Below are positions 43,385 to 49,504 of a DNA stretch of 49,504 nt, one piece after another. The DNA lies in the NCBI RefSeq assembly GCF_001418135.1, contig NZ_LIPQ01000180.1, positions 538-50,041 on the forward strand, in the 5' to 3' direction. The position numbers and the translations under genes were made by a program. Source of the DNA: Streptomyces aureus. Its GTDB lineage: Bacteria; Actinomycetota; Actinomycetes; Streptomycetales; Streptomycetaceae. The notes beneath the pieces are model-generated. The model worked only from the letters and a program-made list of their open reading frames with translations, was not told the DNA's origin and did no database searches. Within the stretch, counting starts at the first letter, position 1. The number at the start of each line of letters is the position of its first letter.

Positions 43385-43549
43385 TCAGCGCTCTTCACGG
43401 AAGTCGACGTGGCGGCGGGCCATCGGGTCGTACTTGCGCAGCACCAGCCGGTCGGGGTTGTTCCGCCGGTTCTTGCGGGTGACGTAGGTGAAGCCGGTGC
43501 CCGCGGTGGAGCGCAGCTTGATGACGGGGCGGAGTTCGTTGCGTGCCAT
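43385..43549 (-). CDS. rpmG: 50S ribosomal protein L33, zinc-free
   Basis: A 54-residue L33: [20 protein letters not shown], then [34 protein letters not shown]. The cysteine pairs of zinc-type L33 are missing. First gene of the minus-strand zinc-limitation unit, with a TATACT -10 box six bases before ATG 43549 (leaderless) directly next to the Zur-like box. Confidence 0.95.
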   Translation of the reverse strand: MARNELRPVIKLRSTAGTGFTYVTRKNRRNNPDRLVLRKYDPMARRHVDFREER

Positions 43550-43555
43550 GGGGCT

Positions 43556-43576
43556 AGTATATGGCAACGGTTTTCA
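43556..43576 (-). promoter_or_regulatory. Zur-like box and rpmG promoter
   Basis: TGGCAACGGTTTTCA (43562-43576) is a 7-1-7 imperfect palindrome (arms TGGCAAC / TGAAAAC) of the actinobacterial Zur type. It overlaps the 5' side of the rpmG -10 box TATACT (minus strand, 43556-43561), and also lies in the promoter zone of the divergent rpmB. Zinc-bound Zur sitting here would repress both directions. Confidence 0.72.
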
Positions 43577-43628
43577 TTTCCAATAAGCGATGGCCGGCGA
43601 CGGCCACGGAGAGAGGCAGGTACCACCC

Positions 43629-43865
43629 ATGTCCGCCCACTGCCAGCTGACCGGCGCCAGGCCCGGCTTCGGCAACACGATCTCCCACTCCCACCGGCGC
43701 ACCTCGCGCCGCTTCGACCCGAACATCCAGCACAAGCGCTACTGGCTGCCCGGCGAGGGCCGCAGCGTCCGGCTGACCCTGAGCGCGCGGGCGATCAGGA
43801 CGGTGGACGCGATCGGCGTCGAGGCGGCCGTGGCCCGGATCCGGGCGCGCGGGGGGAAGGTCTGA
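43629..43865 (+). CDS. rpmB: 50S ribosomal protein L28, zinc-free paralogue
   Basis: A 78-residue L28: [63 protein letters not shown]. Only one cysteine (C5) remains of the four zinc ligands of the zinc-type paralogue. First gene of the plus-strand half of the Zur cluster. A 50-base leader with a GAGAGAGGCAGG region precedes ATG 43629. Its TGA overlaps the ATG of rpsN (ATGA). Confidence 0.94.
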   Translation: MSAHCQLTGARPGFGNTISHSHRRTSRRFDPNIQHKRYWLPGEGRSVRLTLSARAIRTVDAIGVEAAVARIRARGGKV

Positions 43866-44170
43866 TGGCGAAGCAGAGCAAGATCACACGGAACGAGAAG
43901 CGCAAGGCGATCGTCGAGCGGTACGCCGCGAGGCGGGCCGAGCTGAAGGAGATCGTCCGTCGCCCGTCGTCGACCGCCGGGCAGCGTCTGGCCGCGCGGG
44001 AGGAACTCGACCGGCAGCCGCGCGACGCCAGCGCCACCCGGGTCCGCAACCGCGACAGCGTCGACGGCCGGCCCCGCGGCTACCTGCGGAGGTTCGGGCT
44101 CTCCCGCGTCCGCACCCGGCGGCAGGCGCACGCGGGCTTCCTTCCCGGCGTGACCAAGTCCTCCTGGTAG
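43865..44170 (+). CDS. rpsN: 30S ribosomal protein S14, zinc-free (long form)
   Basis: A 101-residue S14 of the long type: [64 protein letters not shown]. The CxxC-x12-CxxC zinc motif of the 61-residue form is absent, so this is the zinc-independent replacement. Coupled to rpmB by a 4-base overlap. Last gene of the plus-strand unit; no clear hairpin follows. Confidence 0.95.
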   Translation: MAKQSKITRNEKRKAIVERYAARRAELKEIVRRPSSTAGQRLAAREELDRQPRDASATRVRNRDSVDGRPRGYLRRFGLSRVRTRRQAHAGFLPGVTKSSW

Positions 44171-44325
44171 CCCCCGGAGACACCTGCCCACAAGGCGCTG
44201 ACCTGGCCCAACGCGAGCGCTGCGGACGGTCACGACACCCCTGGACGGCCCCCGCGCGGTGCTCGGCGAAAAAACTTCGGCCGGAGCTGAATCCTCTTGG
44301 GGGGTCGCCGTCTCTTATGTGTGTA

Positions 44326-44342
44326 CCGGCCGAACGCGCCGG
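44326..44342 (+). promoter_or_regulatory. Leader hairpin before the 28-aa peptide gene
   Basis: CCGGC-CGAACGC-GCCGG just upstream of the AGGAGG site of the 44364 gene. The sequence further upstream (44271-44320, with an AAAAAAC run and TGAATCC ... CGTCTC) probably holds the promoter, possibly of ECF type, but no match is convincing. Confidence 0.35.
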
Positions 44343-44363
44343 CGGAACAACAGGAGGAACACA

Positions 44364-44450
44364 ATGGTCACGGCCCTCGTAGTCATCGGAGTCCTGCTCG
44401 TGGGCGCGTGCAGCTGGCACCTCATGCGGCGCTACAAGAGCCGAAGCTGA
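44364..44450 (+). CDS. Small membrane peptide (28 aa)
   Basis: A short gene of 28 codons: ATG, then TALVVIGVLLVGACSWHLM as a single membrane helix with one cysteine, ending in a basic tail RRYKSRS. A near-perfect AGGAGG lies 6 bases before the ATG, strong support for translation. It precedes the ECF sigma factor gene by 42 bases on the same strand. Too short for family assignment; a regulatory or membrane-sensing peptide for the sigma factor is a possibility only. Confidence 0.6.
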   Translation: MVTALVVIGVLLVGACSWHLMRRYKSRS

Positions 44451-44480
44451 CGAGTGCCTGCGCGCGGCGCGCCCGCCGGG

Positions 44481-44486
44481 TATGAG
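44481..44486 (+). promoter_or_regulatory. Possible -10 box directly before the sigma factor gene
   Basis: TATGAG followed by TAGCAC and ATG 44493; no ribosome-binding site is present, so a leaderless mRNA from here is possible besides read-through from 44364. Confidence 0.35.
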
Positions 44487-44492
44487 TAGCAC

Positions 44493-45074
44493 ATGAACCC
44501 ACGTTTCTCCTGGCCGGACGAGCGGCTGATCAAGGCTGCTCAGGACGGCGACGTCACGTCGCTCACCACCGTCGTCATGGAATCGCAGCCTCATGTGCGG
44601 AAGTTCGCCAAGTCGCTGTGCGCCTCGCCTCAGGACGCCGAGGACGCCGCGCAGGAGGCGCTGATCATCCTCTACCGGAAGATCGGCACCCTGCGGGCCA
44701 CCGGTGCGCTCGCCTCCTGGATGTTCCGGATCGTGCGCAACGAATGCCTCCGGCAGGTGCGGTTTCTCGTCCATCGCAACGACGAGCCGCCGACCGGGCC
44801 GGAGGCGTCCGCGGAACCGTCCGCCGAGGAAGCGGTGCTGCACAGGCTGGAAGTGGAGCGGATCGCGGCCGCGGTCGGCGCACTGCCCCGCGAGCAGCGG
44901 CAGGTCCTGATCATGCGGGACGTCCAGGGGCTGCCCGGCAGGACCGTGGCCCATTCCCTCGGTCTGAGCAACGCCGCGATGAAGTCCCGGCTGCACCGAG
45001 CACGCGCGGCGGTACGTCAGTCACTGGAAGCGATCGACCAAGCACCCGAACAGGCCACCGACCAGGCGGCTTGA
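44493..45074 (+). CDS. ECF-type RNA polymerase sigma factor
   Basis: A 193-residue sigma-70 family protein with only regions 2 and 4. Region 2: VRKFAKSLCASPQDAEDAAQEALIILYRKIGTLRATGALASWMFRIVRNECLRQVRF (DAEDAAQE being the core-binding helix). A short linker rich in Pro/Glu/Ala (about 100-118) leads to region 4: LHRLEVERIAAAVGALPREQRQVLIMRDVQGLPGRTVAHSLGLSNAAMKSRLHRARAAVRQSL, with the helix-turn-helix that reads the -35 box. No zinc-binding anti-sigma factor (ZAS domain) is encoded next to it. Followed 39 bases later by a cysteine-containing membrane protein gene. Confidence 0.93.
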   Translation: MNPRFSWPDERLIKAAQDGDVTSLTTVVMESQPHVRKFAKSLCASPQDAEDAAQEALIILYRKIGTLRATGALASWMFRIVRNECLRQVRFLVHRNDEPPTGPEASAEPSAEEAVLHRLEVERIAAAVGALPREQRQVLIMRDVQGLPGRTVAHSLGLSNAAMKSRLHRARAAVRQSLEAIDQAPEQATDQAA

Positions 45075-45113
45075 TCGAGCCATCGACCACCCCGTCGGAG
45101 GAGAGTCACGACC

Positions 45114-45488
45114 GTGAACATCGTGAAGCCCGCACAGGGCGACCAGATCCGGGTCACCACGAAGGCCCCGGCGAACGACATGAACTTCGCCAGCAAGTCC
45201 GTCCCGCGCCACCTGGCGCGCGGCGCCATCGGCTTCGGGCTGATCATCGGCTCGATCGCCATGGTGCCCGTCGCCGGTCCGGCCACTCTGCTCGCGGCCC
45301 CGCTCGCCCTGATCGCCTTCCGTGGCTGCCCCACCTGCTGGATGGTCGGCCTGGCTCAGACGATCTCGCGCGGTCGGCTGGAGCGCCAGTGCGTCGACGG
45401 CGTCTGCACCCTCACCAAGGCGGACCCGGCGGCGAAGGCCGCGGGCGAGCCGGCGGCCGACAGGAACGTCCCGGCCGCTTCCCGGTGA
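45114..45488 (+). CDS. Small membrane protein with CPTC and CxxxxC motifs (YgaP-TM/DUF2892-like)
   Basis: A 124-residue protein. Residues about 34-68 (HLARGAIGFGLIIGSIAMVPVAGPATLLAAPLALIAF) form one or two membrane helices, directly followed by RGCPTCWMVGLAQTISRG and then RQCVDGVCTLTKAD, giving four cysteines just outside the membrane. The helix-plus-GCPxxxLLG pattern resembles the YgaP transmembrane/DUF2892 family. The soluble tail is Ala-rich. It is the last gene of the sigma-factor operon and could be its thiol- or metal-sensitive partner, which is inference. GTG 45114 has GGAGGAGAG upstream; a strong terminator follows. Confidence 0.75.
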   Translation: MNIVKPAQGDQIRVTTKAPANDMNFASKSVPRHLARGAIGFGLIIGSIAMVPVAGPATLLAAPLALIAFRGCPTCWMVGLAQTISRGRLERQCVDGVCTLTKADPAAKAAGEPAADRNVPAASR

Positions 45489-45490
45489 CC

Positions 45491-45513
45491 GGTCCACGGT
45501 CGAACCGTGGACC
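45491..45513 (+). terminator. Perfect hairpin after the sigma-factor operon
   Basis: GGTCCACGGT-CGA-ACCGTGGACC: ten-base perfect arms, three-base loop, starting two bases after the stop codon. Confidence 0.8.
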
Positions 45514-45574
45514 ACGTGCCCCGCACGCGCCCGCCCCGCCGGCTTCCCCGCGGCTCTCGGTCCGAGGGTTTCCG

Positions 45575-45640
45575 GCCTTCCGGCCCGGCTGATTCTCACC
45601 CTTGTCGAGCGACCTGGGTGAGGTCGCCGGGCCGGAAGGC
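45575..45640. other. Nested 66-bp inverted repeat in the gap before the polyketide synthase
   Basis: Outer arms of 15 bases are perfect: GCCTTCCGGCCCGGC (45575-45589) and GCCGGGCCGGAAGGC (45626-45640). Inside lie CTCACCC/GGGTGAG (45595-45601, 45616-45622) and GTCG/CGAC in the loop. The 449-base gap 45489-45937 holds no gene: it contains the terminator, this structure and the PKS promoter region. A strong two-way terminator/insulator is the simplest reading. Confidence 0.75.
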
Positions 45641-45829
45641 ACGGGGTGCCGGAGGGACCGCCGTTCTCTGACGGCATACGTCTTCCGAGGCGAGAAAGCG
45701 CGTGCTGCACAAGTACGCGCTGTTTCTGTGTGGTTAACTGCGCGGTTACGCGAGACGGGTCCTCGATGCCGGTCCCCCCGATTACCGGCATATTGATTCC
45801 TGGACCAACTCCCGCGCCCTGGCCATTGG

Positions 45830-45858
45830 TTTACGGAGCGCCGACTCGATGCTAGGGT
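45830..45858 (+). promoter_or_regulatory. Candidate promoter of the polyketide synthase gene
   Basis: TTTACG (45830-45835), 17-base spacer, TAGGGT (45853-45858), predicting a leader of about 70 bases. The leader contains GGCCG/CGGCC arms (45882-45898) and GGGGGGAG before ATG 45938. Lower GC than its surroundings. Confidence 0.45.
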
Positions 45859-45937
45859 CCAAATTGAGATTGAGTCAGGCTGGGCCGCCGAGTCGGCCGT
45901 GCCGTTGATCGTGCTTCACGGGGGGAGCAAGAACATC

Positions 45938-48900
45938 ATGATCCGCCATGCCCAAATTCAGGCGGCAGCAACGCCATCAGACAGCGCGGTACGAGGCCCT
46001 TCAGGCGGTGCGGCGGAAAAGCGGGAACCGACGGTCCAGGATGGACCGTCGCAGCGGGTACCTGATGGCATCGACGACCGTACGGTCGCCGTCGTCGGGC
46101 TTTCCTGCCGCTTTCCCGGCGGGGCGAACCCCGCCGAATTCTGGGATCTTCTCAGGAACGGCCGAGACGCCATAGCCGAGCCGCCCGCAGATCGCGCACA
46201 CCTTGCCTCCATGGCCGACGGGTCGCCGCGCCCCGGTGGTTTTCTGCCCAGGGTCGACACCTTCGATGCCGAGTTCTTCGGCATTTCCCCGCGTGAAGCA
46301 GCCGCGATGGACCCGCAGCAGCGACTCGTCCTCGAACTCGCCTGGGAGGCGCTCGAGGACTCCGGCATCGTTCCGGCCACCCTCGCCGACACCGCCACCG
46401 GCGTCTTCATGGGCGCGATCGCCGACGACTACGCGGCCCTCACGCACGCGGCCGGCCCCGACGCCACCTCCGCGCACACCGTCACCGGGCTGCACCGGGG
46501 CATCATCGCCAACCGGGTCTCGTACGTCCTCGGGCTCCGGGGACCCAGCATGGTGGTCGACACCGCCCAGTCGTCCGCGCTGGTCGCGGTGCACCTGGCC
46601 TGCGAGAGTCTGCGTCGCGGCGAGTCCGTGGTGGCCCTCGCCGGCGGCGTCAACCTCAACCTCGCGCCGGAGAGCACCCACGCCCTGGCCGCCTTCGGCA
46701 GCCTCTCGCCCGACGGTCGATGTTACGCACTCGACGCCCGGGCGAACGGCTACGTCCGGGGCGAGGGCGGCGGTGTGGTGGCGCTGAAGCTCCTCAGCCG
46801 GGCGCTGGCCGACGGGGACCGCGTCCACTGTGTGCTGCACGGTGGGGCCGTCGGCAGCGACGGCGCGAGCGACACCCTTCCCACCCCGAATGGAAAGGCC
46901 CAGGAACGCGTCATACGCGATGCCTGGGATAACGCGCGAATACCACTGGAACAAGCACAGTACGTAGAAATACACGGATCGGGCACCCGGGTCGGCGACC
47001 CCATCGAAGCATCTGCTCTGGGCGCTGTTTTCGCCTCCTCCCGCTCTCCGGAGAATCCCCTCAGGCTCGGATCCGTCAAGACCAATATCGGCCACCTCGA
47101 AGGCGCGTCGGGCATCGCGGGACTTGTCAAGACGATTCTCTGCCTCGCCGAGCGGGAACTCGTACCGACCCTGAACTACGAGACGCCGAATCCGCAGATT
47201 CCTTTCGCCGATCTTCGGCTCTCCGCCGCCACCGAAACCGGACCATGGCCGAATCCCGACGGGCCGCTCGTCGCCGGTGTGACCTCGGTCGGAATGGGCG
47301 GAACCAACTGCCACCTGGTGCTCGGATCATGGCCGGATGACATCGCCCCAGCCGCCGGGAACAAGCCGGACCAGCCGCATCAGCGGGACGATTCGGATCG
47401 TTCCGAATCCCTCGCCTGGGTGCTGTCCGGGCGCGGTGACAAGGCACTGCGCGCCCAGGCGGCCCGCTTACGCGAATATCTCGACGCACACCAGGATTTC
47501 GGTGCCGCCGAGATCGCCCGGGCTCTCGCGCACGACCGGACCACCTTCAGCCACCGGGCCGTCCTGGTCGGCGCCGACCGGAACGGGCTGCTGGCCGCCC
47601 TCGACGCGGTCGCCGACGCCGGCGTCCATCGGGGCGCGGTCGGGGGCAGCAGCCACCAGGGCGTCCGCGAGGCCGTGTTCGTCTTCCCCGGTCAGGGTTC
47701 GCAGTGGGCCGGCATGGCCGCCGAACTCCTCGACAGCTCCCCCATCTTCGCCCGCGTCGTCGAGGACTGCGAGCGCGCGCTGCGCCCGTACCGCGACTGG
47801 TCGCTGACCGATGTGCTGTGCGGCCGTCCCGGCGCCCCGGCCCTTGACCGTGACGACGTCGTGCAGCCCGCGCTGTGGGCCGTGATGGTCGCGCTGGCCG
47901 CGCTGTGGCGCGCCGCGGGTGTCGAACCGGCCGCGGTCGTCGGCCACTCGCAGGGCGAGATCGCCGCCGCCACCGTCAGCGGCGCCCTCACCCTGGACGA
48001 CGCGGCCCGGCTGGTCGCCGTACGGAGCGCCGCCCTCGGCGCGCTGGCCGGACGCGGCGGCGGCATGCTCACCGTGTCGCTGCCCGCCGACCGGGTGCGC
48101 GAAGACCTCGCGGCACACCCGGGGTTGAGCGTGGCCGCCGTCAACTCGCCCGGCATGACCGTGGTCGCCGGTGACGGGGCAGCCCTGGACGCCCTGGCCG
48201 CCCGGTACGGCGAGGACGTCCGCACCCGGCGTGTGCCGGTCGCGTACGCCTCGCACAGCCCGCACGTCGACGCCGTACGCGACACCCTGCCGGCGGAGCT
48301 GGCCGGAATCGCACCGCGTACCGGAACCGTGCCGCTGCACTCGACCGTGACCGCCACCGCGCTCGACGGGTCCGAGCTGGATGTCGACTACTGGTACCGC
48401 AACCTGCGGGAACCCGTGCAGTTCGAGCCCGCCGTGCGGGCGCTGCTCGACGCGGGGCACGAGCTGTTCATCGAGATGAGCCCGCACCCCGTGCTCGCGC
48501 TCGCCGTCCAGCAGACCGCGGAGGCCGCGGACCTGCCGGTCGCCGCGCTGGGCACCCTGCGCCGCGACGAGGGCGGCCCGCAGCGGCTGCTGCTCGCGTT
48601 CGGCGAGGCGTTCTGCCACGGCGCGGACGTGGACTGGTCCGCCGTCCTGCCCTCCGGCGGCACGCGCGCCGAGCTGCCGACGTACGCCTTCCAGCGGCGC
48701 CGCCACTGGATCGCCGGGCAGCCCGACGTGGCTCGCGCACTGCCGTCGGCCGGCACCGCATCGACGCCGGCGGCCTCCGTTCGGGCCCCGGAGGACACCG
48801 AGGACGCGCGGGACGCCGAGCCGGCCCGCTCGCTCACCGGCCCGGCCGCCCTTGAGCTGGTGCGGGCCCACACCGCCGCCGTGCTCCGTTACGACTCCGC

Positions 48901-49504
48901 CGCCGAGATCGAGCCGCGGCGGACGTTCAAGGAGCTGGGCATCGACTCGGTGATGGTCGTCGAGCTGCGCAACCGGCTCGTCGCCGCCACCGGGCGCAAG
49001 CTCCCCACGACCGTGGTGTACGACCACCCGAGCCCCGCGGCGCTCGCCGCGGTGCTGGCCGAGGGGCAGCACGACGCGGCGGCCCCCGAGGACCGGGCCG
49101 GCCAGGACGACGATCCGATCGTGATCGTCGGCATGGGCTGCCGCTACCCGGGCGGGGTGGACTCCCCCGAGGCGCTGTGGCGGGTCGTCGCCGAGCAGCG
49201 CGACGTCATCTCGGGCTTCCCGGCGGACCGGGGCTGGGACCTCGACGGTCTCTACCACCCCGACCCCGCCCATGTGGGCACCACCTATGTGCGCGACGGT
49301 GGCTTCCTGGAGAGCGCGGCGGAGTTCGACGCCGAGCTGTTCGGGATCTCGCCGCGTGAAGCGCTCGCGATGGATCCGCAGCAGCGCGCCTTCCTCGAAA
49401 CCTGCTGGGAGGCCCTGGAGCGGGCCGGGATCGCCCCGGACTCCCTGCGTGGCACCCAGGCGGGTGTGTTCGCCGGTGTCATGGCCCAGGAGTACGGTCC
49501 GCGG
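45938..49504 (+). CDS. Modular type I polyketide synthase, KSQ-AT-ACP loading module and start of module 1 (3' end cut)
   Basis: 1189 codons without a stop, running off the right edge. Residues about 48-470: ketosynthase with glutamine in place of the active cysteine (Q211 in VDTAQSSAL), a KSQ that decarboxylates the loaded extender; HGSGT and KTNIGH histidine motifs remain. About 578-880: acyltransferase, FPGQGSQW at 582, S671 in GHSQGE, and YASH at 770-773, the signature for methylmalonyl-CoA. About 950-1040: acyl carrier protein with S1004 in LGIDSVMVVELRN. From about 1058: the next ketosynthase (PIVIVGMGCRYPGG), cut before its active site. Predicted starter: propionyl. A TTA leucine codon is at 47468-47470 (residue 511). 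Start ATG 45938; GTG 45911 in frame is less likely. Confidence 0.95.
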   Translation, partial: MIRHAQIQAAATPSDSAVRGPSGGAAEKREPTVQDGPSQRVPDGIDDRTVAVVGLSCRFPGGANPAEFWDLLRNGRDAIAEPPADRAHLASMADGSPRPGGFLPRVDTFDAEFFGISPREAAAMDPQQRLVLELAWEALEDSGIVPATLADTATGVFMGAIADDYAALTHAAGPDATSAHTVTGLHRGIIANRVSYVLGLRGPSMVVDTAQSSALVAVHLACESLRRGESVVALAGGVNLNLAPESTHALAAFGSLSPDGRCYALDARANGYVRGEGGGVVALKLLSRALADGDRVHCVLHGGAVGSDGASDTLPTPNGKAQERVIRDAWDNARIPLEQAQYVEIHGSGTRVGDPIEASALGAVFASSRSPENPLRLGSVKTNIGHLEGASGIAGLVKTILCLAERELVPTLNYETPNPQIPFADLRLSAATETGPWPNPDGPLVAGVTSVGMGGTNCHLVLGSWPDDIAPAAGNKPDQPHQRDDSDRSESLAWVLSGRGDKALRAQAARLREYLDAHQDFGAAEIARALAHDRTTFSHRAVLVGADRNGLLAALDAVADAGVHRGAVGGSSHQGVREAVFVFPGQGSQWAGMAAELLDSSPIFARVVEDCERALRPYRDWSLTDVLCGRPGAPALDRDDVVQPALWAVMVALAALWRAAGVEPAAVVGHSQGEIAAATVSGALTLDDAARLVAVRSAALGALAGRGGGMLTVSLPADRVREDLAAHPGLSVAAVNSPGMTVVAGDGAALDALAARYGEDVRTRRVPVAYASHSPHVDAVRDTLPAELAGIAPRTGTVPLHSTVTATALDGSELDVDYWYRNLREPVQFEPAVRALLDAGHELFIEMSPHPVLALAVQQTAEAADLPVAALGTLRRDEGGPQRLLLAFGEAFCHGADVDWSAVLPSGGTRAELPTYAFQRRRHWIAGQPDVARALPSAGTASTPAASVRAPEDTEDARDAEPARSLTGPAALELVRAHTAAVLRYDSAAEIEPRRTFKELGIDSVMVVELRNRLVAATGRKLPTTVVYDHPSPAALAAVLAEGQHDAAAPEDRAGQDDDPIVIVGMGCRYPGGVDSPEALWRVVAEQRDVISGFPADRGWDLDGLYHPDPAHVGTTYVRDGGFLESAAEFDAELFGISPREALAMDPQQRAFLETCWEALERAGIAPDSLRGTQAGVFAGVMAQEYGPR
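47468..47470 (+). promoter_or_regulatory. TTA (bldA-dependent) codon in the PKS
   Basis: In frame with ATG 45938: leucine 511 in AARLREYLD, between the KSQ and AT domains. In Streptomyces TTA is read only by the BldA tRNA, so translation may be tied to development. Confidence 0.85.

Noticed and set aside
45911-45937. PKS start at GTG 45911
   Set aside because: The GGGGGGAG ribosome-binding site lies between this GTG and ATG 45938, so the later start is favoured.

Overview
The window is high-GC DNA with the codon bias, protein families and GTG/ATG start usage of a Streptomyces chromosome (or a very close actinomycete). F420-dependent oxidoreductase families, a PcaDC fusion, a GluABCD-type glutamate transporter, a zinc-free ribosomal protein cluster with a Zur-like box, and a modular type I polyketide synthase carrying a TTA codon all point the same way. 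About 50 protein genes are supported. No tRNA, rRNA, CRISPR array or insertion sequence was seen.

Layout. 1-11.3 kb is housekeeping and repair: glycerate kinase (cut by the left edge), an ADP-ribosylglycohydrolase / VapB-like / sirtuin group, an Ada-AraC-AlkA fusion followed by Ogt, a metallophosphoesterase, a YrdC/Sua5-family protein, a phytoene-desaturase-like FAD enzyme, an inositol-monophosphatase-family enzyme, a lipoate-protein ligase with an unusual domain order, and a hypothetical protein. 11.4-12.3 kb is a secreted trypsin-like protease. 12.2-18.8 kb (minus strand) is one catabolic unit, probably for reductive pyrimidine breakdown: beta-ureidopropionase-like nitrilase, class III aminotransferase, dihydropyrimidinase, a luciferase-like (LLM) oxidoreductase, and an NCS1 nucleobase permease that carries an apparent frameshift. 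19-29.4 kb holds small regulators and enzymes (HxlR/NmrA pair, XRE/methionine aminopeptidase pair, gamma-glutamyltransferase, P450, hypotheticals). 29.5-31.1 kb is a secreted alpha/beta hydrolase. 31.1-34.3 kb is the four-gene glutamate ABC transporter. 34.5-41.3 kb holds exonuclease III, an MBL hydrolase, PcaDC, a DUF1906 secreted protein, LapA-like, BrkB-like and another membrane protein.

41.5-44.2 kb is a divergent cluster of cysteine-free ribosomal proteins (S18, L31B, L33 one way; L28, S14 the other) plus a CobW-like protein, around a palindromic Zur-like box; it fits the known zinc-starvation response of actinobacteria. 44.3-45.5 kb is a small operon with a 28-residue membrane peptide, an ECF-type sigma factor and a cysteine-containing membrane protein, closed by a strong hairpin. 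After a 449-base gap with a 15-bp perfect inverted repeat, the start of a modular polyketide synthase runs off the right edge: a KSQ-AT-ACP loading module predicted to use methylmalonyl-CoA (propionyl starter) and the beginning of the next ketosynthase. It marks the edge of a biosynthetic gene cluster whose product cannot be named from here.

A recurrent feature is start codons lying 6-7 bases downstream of a TAnnnT -10 box, i.e. predicted leaderless mRNAs, often in divergent pairs. A second is short GC-rich direct repeats in the gaps between genes.
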